This document shows positions 5,901-8,191 of a stretch of DNA of 8,191 bases, piece after piece. Source of the DNA: Methanobacteriota archaeon (GTDB lineage: Archaea; Thermoplasmatota; Poseidoniia; Poseidoniales; Poseidoniaceae). The DNA is taken from assembly GCA_018645535.1 (NCBI GenBank), contig JABGWN010000117.1, positions 1-8,191 of the forward strand, given 5' to 3'. A model generated the notes under the pieces. That model was not told the origin of the DNA, searched no databases, and saw nothing but the letters and a program-made list of their open reading frames with translations. Within the stretch, counting starts at the first letter, position 1. Every line of letters begins with the position of its first letter. A program made the translations under genes and the position numbers.

Positions 5901-7843
5901 CTGGAACATCAGGGGTTTCTGCTAAGCCTGGTGAACGAACAGGATTTTCAATTGGTGTGAGGAATACAGGGAACTCTGCTGCTCAGTATACTATGTCATG
6001 TACATCATCTTCACAATGGCAAATTATGCTTGGAAATTCTAATTCATCATCTCTTGAATTTGAACCTCTCAATATTCTTCAAGATCTTAGCATGGACGTG
6101 AACGTGTTCATTCCTTCAATCGCTAACGGAGAGCCACTTGCAGGATCTACCGATCAAGTAACCTGTGTTGTTACCTCGCCAACTGACTCCACATTAAATC
6201 GTGTTGAGACTGTCGATGTGGCAGTATCTGAACTCAAAGCATTCCGTTCAGATCTCTATGGTCCAGATGGGGCCGTAGGGCCCGGAGCGCTCGCTTTACC
6301 AGTGTTTGCTGATACTGGTGAGTTGGTTTACTTCAATCATACAATCCAAAACAAAGGGAACGTCCCACTTGACTTTGCAGTAACACTCGAACGTGGTAAT
6401 CCTGGATGGGCCGCAGAGATTCAATTCGATGAACAAATCAGTTCAACCTCCTTATCCGTTACGTTAGGTCCAGGCCAATCTGGTGATGTAGAAATGCGTC
6501 TATTGGTCCCTGAAACTGCTCGAGAAGGTAATTCGAATACATATACTCTCAGAGTTGAATCATCTCCTCAAATGTTTACGTTGAATTCTACCTCCCTTGT
6601 TGTAGGTGAGAACTTGGGTGTAAACCTCGTATCCAATGTGGGTACACTGATTGCTGCGCCAGTAAACAATGATTTCACCTTCACAGAATTTATTGTAGAA
6701 AATTCTGGTAATTCAGATTTGGATCTTGAATGGTCCACAAGCCTTGCTCCAGACGGTTGGTCAATTGGATATTCTAATCCCCCAACTTCAGTGCCCGTTC
6801 TCAGTCAAGCATCGGTTCAATTAGCCATTAAAGCCCCAAATCAAACAGCATCCGGGTTTGGATTTGATATGCAATTATTTGTCAATGGCACGAATAACGG
6901 GAGATTTACGAATGCAGAACTCCTCGTGCGAATCGAAGTGGCTGCCACTAGTTTTGCAGGAATTAGCGTATCAGATGAGAGCATTGCTCCCTTGTTGTTC
7001 ATTCCTCGAGGCGACTTTGGAAAGCAATCCATAACGATTACAAATGAAGGAAACATACCTCTGAGTGGTCAATTGACGGTTGAGGTTCGAGATGGTGAAG
7101 GAAACATCCTTACTGATAGGAGTTCGACAATCTCTCCTTCCGAAATAACAGATCTTGCTATTGGTGAATCAATCGAGGTTGTTGGTAAAGTTTCAACCGA
7201 TGAAGATTCAATAGATGGCCGGATGAACTTAGTGGTCATTTTGACTACAATCGATGGTGTAGTTATTGAATTCATGGTGGATACAAGTGTGAGTTCGCAA
7301 CAATCCTCAGGTGGTATCTTTGGAATCCTTCCAGCCTACCTCTCTTATCCATTGGTCCTGTTGGCTCTTCTAGGAGTCCTCTACGGCGGACGTAGATTAA
7401 AACAATCCAGTAAGATGGATGATGATGGAACCGAATTGGTTGCTCCAGATGCTCATACCGATGCAGATCACTTAGGGACACGTCGCGAACAAGCGCTTGA
7501 CATCAGCCATTCTGTGAACGATATCGCATCAGGAGAAGTATCTCAAGATGAAATCGCAGCCGCACTCGCTCAATCTCTGGATATGCCAGTTCCTACAAAA
7601 AAGGCTCAAGTTCCTACAGGCCGTCCTCCATCAGGCCTTTCGTCTATGGGATTGCCTCCGGTTGGTTTGCCCCCAGCAGGACTTCCGCCTGTAGGATTGC
7701 CTCCGGCCAAGAACGTTCCCGTACTGCCAGTTCAAGTTACTGCTGGACCTCCACTTCCTCCAGGTGGTTTGCCAGATGGATGGACTATGGAACAATGGAA
7801 TCACTATGGTGAACAATATCTACAACGCATGGGTTTGAACTGA
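2996..7843 (+). CDS. Giant membrane-anchored KP-43-like subtilase (peptidase family S8)
   Basis: This 1615-residue protein is predicted to be a type I cell-surface serine protease. Residues 1-26 are a signal peptide (KQRSCILLSVFLLSLASPLA). Residues 27 to about 240 look like a long propeptide. The subtilisin domain (about 255-550) has Asp267 (AVMDTGVD), His301 (SGHGTHVA) and Ser489 (LSGTSQATA). NAWG...GAYTADSR, ITAPGTAKN and DGRIKPDLVAPG resemble the alkaline protease KP-43 group. The jelly-roll at about 560-690 (LAWSDA, NNLDLILIAPDG, YLGNDF) is also typical of that group. A CARDB-like domain (about 693-806) and several NEW3/Ig-like beta modules (to about 1432) follow. One membrane span (about 1441-1463) precedes GGRRLKQSSK, so the roughly 150-residue tail should be cytoplasmic. 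The expected oxyanion Asn appears to be Asp400. Mature cysteines number six. Its likely job is degrading external proteins for peptide uptake, which is inferred. Only a weak GGTG lies upstream of the ATG. No frameshift is seen. Confidence 0.9.
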   Translation: MHLKQRSCILLSVFLLSLASPLASSQSVPEPMSSQTEVLDSSWDSVEPVSKQAILTNPVDSMIDLASFSFDPLSDKLNLIPSTWRADMGNSLHLLQLNVNDGAIVESMANDYEFTILEAHGSAVWTIRLNDIQHLESINSLEVVRWIGDYSPGMKIGTNALGTTIAQIVLSKDVNPEYVALFSATLAEEGASIAWCSLDMCEAYYEFGMTNQQLRNIAFDQHVLFIEGSFSLSLHNNLAATEVGAVAVRSPSSLNLDGSGETIAVMDTGVDMDHPDLIGRVAAINTQFGLDSSPIDSNSGHGTHVAMTVLGDGTGDAVATGVAPEANLVMYALEHDPTGVFGRQGSIYDLLSDAELKTASVAVNAWGLNGNYGAYTADSRSTDQYVSNNKYLLPVFSVGDNGGTGSSKITAPGTAKNVLSIGSSVNGSVSSYSSEGPTLDGRIKPDLVAPGDGICSARAEEAKNVVGSVCGIGTHSNGRSMYMQLSGTSQATAVAGGSASLAREYLREVAGINKPSASLIKATLINGAEDLGTPDIPNANEGWGQIDLENSLNPSSSGVSLDVFQDDERELQAGFSLIYSFDLDGSKGIDITLAWSDAEASANAAQSESRLLNNLDLILIAPDGSSYLGNDFSSGISTTGGSADNLNNIERIRIPAGATTQNGDWMVTVEHRGGSSQRYSIVIAADATLIPKADLTTFGNSILPSSSTPLIGDLVSISLAWHNQGTLASGPYRIQFEDITSGSILYDSNRSSLEGGSLDSVSFFTQFSTTGVHKLRLSLDTSNQVPELNDAINGIDNNIIDLDIEITAQGLRVIFQNQDGSIPTTSQDRDSAASVTMDVRNETGLSLPFVIAHEGTGERPVSLTVSSVQEPDPTYPTLLLSPEDSWSKSVNQTGVFTISGQGEENDTIYLTLNLDDTSASFDGATKRYARAGSFIVDVTARYQNQPTVSHTQRLYIEIGQVDSVDVVPSGTSGVSAKPGERTGFSIGVRNTGNSAAQYTMSCTSSSQWQIMLGNSNSSSLEFEPLNILQDLSMDVNVFIPSIANGEPLAGSTDQVTCVVTSPTDSTLNRVETVDVAVSELKAFRSDLYGPDGAVGPGALALPVFADTGELVYFNHTIQNKGNVPLDFAVTLERGNPGWAAEIQFDEQISSTSLSVTLGPGQSGDVEMRLLVPETAREGNSNTYTLRVESSPQMFTLNSTSLVVGENLGVNLVSNVGTLIAAPVNNDFTFTEFIVENSGNSDLDLEWSTSLAPDGWSIGYSNPPTSVPVLSQASVQLAIKAPNQTASGFGFDMQLFVNGTNNGRFTNAELLVRIEVAATSFAGISVSDESIAPLLFIPRGDFGKQSITITNEGNIPLSGQLTVEVRDGEGNILTDRSSTISPSEITDLAIGESIEVVGKVSTDEDSIDGRMNLVVILTTIDGVVIEFMVDTSVSSQQSSGGIFGILPAYLSYPLVLLALLGVLYGGRRLKQSSKMDDDGTELVAPDAHTDADHLGTRREQALDISHSVNDIASGEVSQDEIAAALAQSLDMPVPTKKAQVPTGRPPSGLSSMGLPPVGLPPAGLPPVGLPPAKNVPVLPVQVTAGPPLPPGGLPDGWTMEQWNHYGEQYLQRMGLN
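5864..7291 (+). repeat. Tandem NEW3/Ig-like beta modules within the subtilase (protein-level repeat)
   Basis: Residues about 957-1432 hold four modules marked by a beta strand ending in N-x-G-N: FSIGVRNTGN (984-993), HTIQNKGN (1115-1122), EFIVENSGN (1231-1239) and SITITNEGN (1345-1353). The Asn residues fall at 990, 1119, 1236 and 1350, which is 114-129 residues apart. Each strand is followed by a second half ending in an acidic or serine-rich 'L-x-x-G-x-S' type turn. Earlier related strands are at SLAWHNQG (718-725, CARDB-like) and MDVRNETG (837-844). DNA identity between modules is low, so this is an old duplication or a family pattern, not a recent tandem copy. The modules probably form a stalk holding the protease away from the membrane. 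Confidence 0.6.
7649..7708 (+). repeat. Four 15-base units encoding Gly-Leu-Pro-Pro-(Val/Ala)
   Basis: The cytoplasmic tail of the subtilase contains GLPPV GLPPA GLPPV GLPPA at residues 1552-1571. The units are in register at the DNA level (for example GGATTGCCTCCGGTT and GGATTGCCTCCGGCC) but differ at many third positions. Further proline-rich sequence flanks them (RPPSGL before, GPPLPPGGLP after). Such a segment is likely extended and disordered and could be a ligand for a proline-binding partner. Confidence 0.85.
7766..7840 (+). other. Compact C-terminal Trp/Tyr motif of the subtilase tail
   Basis: The last 25 residues (1591-1615) begin GLPDGWTMEQWNHYGEQYL, with aromatic residues Trp1596, Trp1601, Tyr1604 and Tyr1608 in a spacing that suggests a small helical element after a Pro/Gly linker. 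It lies on the predicted cytoplasmic side. From memory, similar 'GWT-x-E-Q-W-x-x-Y-G' ends occur on other large surface proteins of Marine Group II archaea, but I could not check this. The function is unknown; a docking or sorting tag is a guess. Confidence 0.4.
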
Positions 7844-7859
7844 TACGTTGAAATGGATG

Positions 7860-7865
7860 AAGGAG
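7860..7865 (+). promoter_or_regulatory. Candidate Shine-Dalgarno of adk
   Basis: AAGGAG ends 11 bases before the ATG at 7877, which is slightly longer than usual spacing. It falls inside the alternative extension that would begin at the in-frame ATG at 7853, so it supports 7877 as the true start. Confidence 0.45.
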
Positions 7866-7876
7866 AGCGACAAGGT

Positions 7877-8191
7877 ATGCTCAACATCGTTTTATTCGGA
7901 CCTCCTGGTGCTGGAAAGGGCACTCAGGCTCAAAGAATGATGGATGCTACAGGGTTGCCTCAAGTCTCTACAGGGGATATGCTACGTGCTGCAGTTAAGG
8001 CTGGGACCTCTGTTGGAATTGAAGCAAAATCATACATGGACAAAGGAGCTCTTGTACCAGATTCAGTCATTATTGATTTAATTCGAGATCGCCTACATGA
8101 TGACGACGCAAAAAACGGAGTTATGTTTGATGGTTTTCCACGGACTGTACCACAGGCTGAAGCATTATCTGAGATCGTTGAAGTTTCTGCA
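7877..8191 (+). CDS. adk: Adenylate kinase, bacterial/eukaryotic-type family (5' part)
   Basis: The first 105 codons are present and the gene runs off the right edge. Adenylate kinase converts ATP and AMP to two ADP in the cytoplasm. The P-loop GPPGAGKGT spans residues 8-16 (Lys14). STGDMLR (31-37) and KGALVPD (56-62) belong to the AMP-binding region, and FDGFPRT (84-90) is the conserved central motif. These identify the common Adk family, not the separate archaeal AdkA family of methanococci and Sulfolobus. The LID domain, including any zinc-binding cysteines, is beyond the window. The start at 7877 gives MLNIVLFGPPGAGKG, the normal N-terminus. An in-frame ATG at 7853 would add eight residues. 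It follows the subtilase gene by 33 bases on the same strand, with no terminator seen, so read-through is plausible. Confidence 0.93.
   Translation, partial: MLNIVLFGPPGAGKGTQAQRMMDATGLPQVSTGDMLRAAVKAGTSVGIEAKSYMDKGALVPDSVIIDLIRDRLHDDDAKNGVMFDGFPRTVPQAEALSEIVEVSA

Noticed and set aside
6270..6295. GC-rich patch with a GGGCCC palindrome
   Set aside because: It is explained by Gly/Pro/Ala codons of the subtilase (GPDGAVGPGALA) and is too short to suggest transfer or a regulatory site.

Overview
The window looks archaeal, most likely from a marine planktonic euryarchaeon of the Thermoplasmatota (Marine Group II / Poseidoniales-like). This placement is an inference. It rests on a type II (archaeal-class) glyceraldehyde-3-phosphate dehydrogenase, the archaeal/eukaryotic form of the PheRS beta subunit N-terminus, a GGTGAT Shine-Dalgarno that fits the archaeal 16S tail, and a giant secreted subtilase carrying CARDB/NEW3-like modules, one C-terminal membrane span and a short cytoplasmic tail. 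Base composition is moderately AT-rich throughout. No tRNA, rRNA, CRISPR array or insertion sequence was found.

Layout: two genes point left and three point right from one divergent region near 1786-1912. Leftward are a GXGXG-domain protein related to glutamate synthase (208-1785) and, 10 bases downstream, the 5' end of pheT (1-197, cut by the window edge). Rightward are gap (1913-2950), a 1615-residue KP-43-like subtilisin-family protease anchored in the membrane (2996-7843), and the 5' part of adk (7877-8191, cut by the window edge). Gaps between rightward genes are 45 and 33 bases with no evident terminator, so co-transcription is plausible.

The rightward set joins a central-carbon enzyme (GAPDH), a cell-surface protease that could supply peptides from outside, and adenylate kinase. 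These are housekeeping and nutrient-acquisition functions rather than an obvious dedicated system. The leftward pair joins an unusual glutamate-synthase-like protein to the translation gene pheT.

The most interesting points are three. The subtilase keeps its Asp/His/Ser triad but appears to have Asp in place of the oxyanion-hole Asn, with other near-site changes. The glutamate-synthase-like protein has its domains in reversed order with a seemingly degenerate FMN barrel. The protease tail carries a Gly-Leu-Pro-Pro repeat followed by a compact Trp/Tyr-rich terminal motif. I saw no clear evidence of a wholly new multi-gene system.
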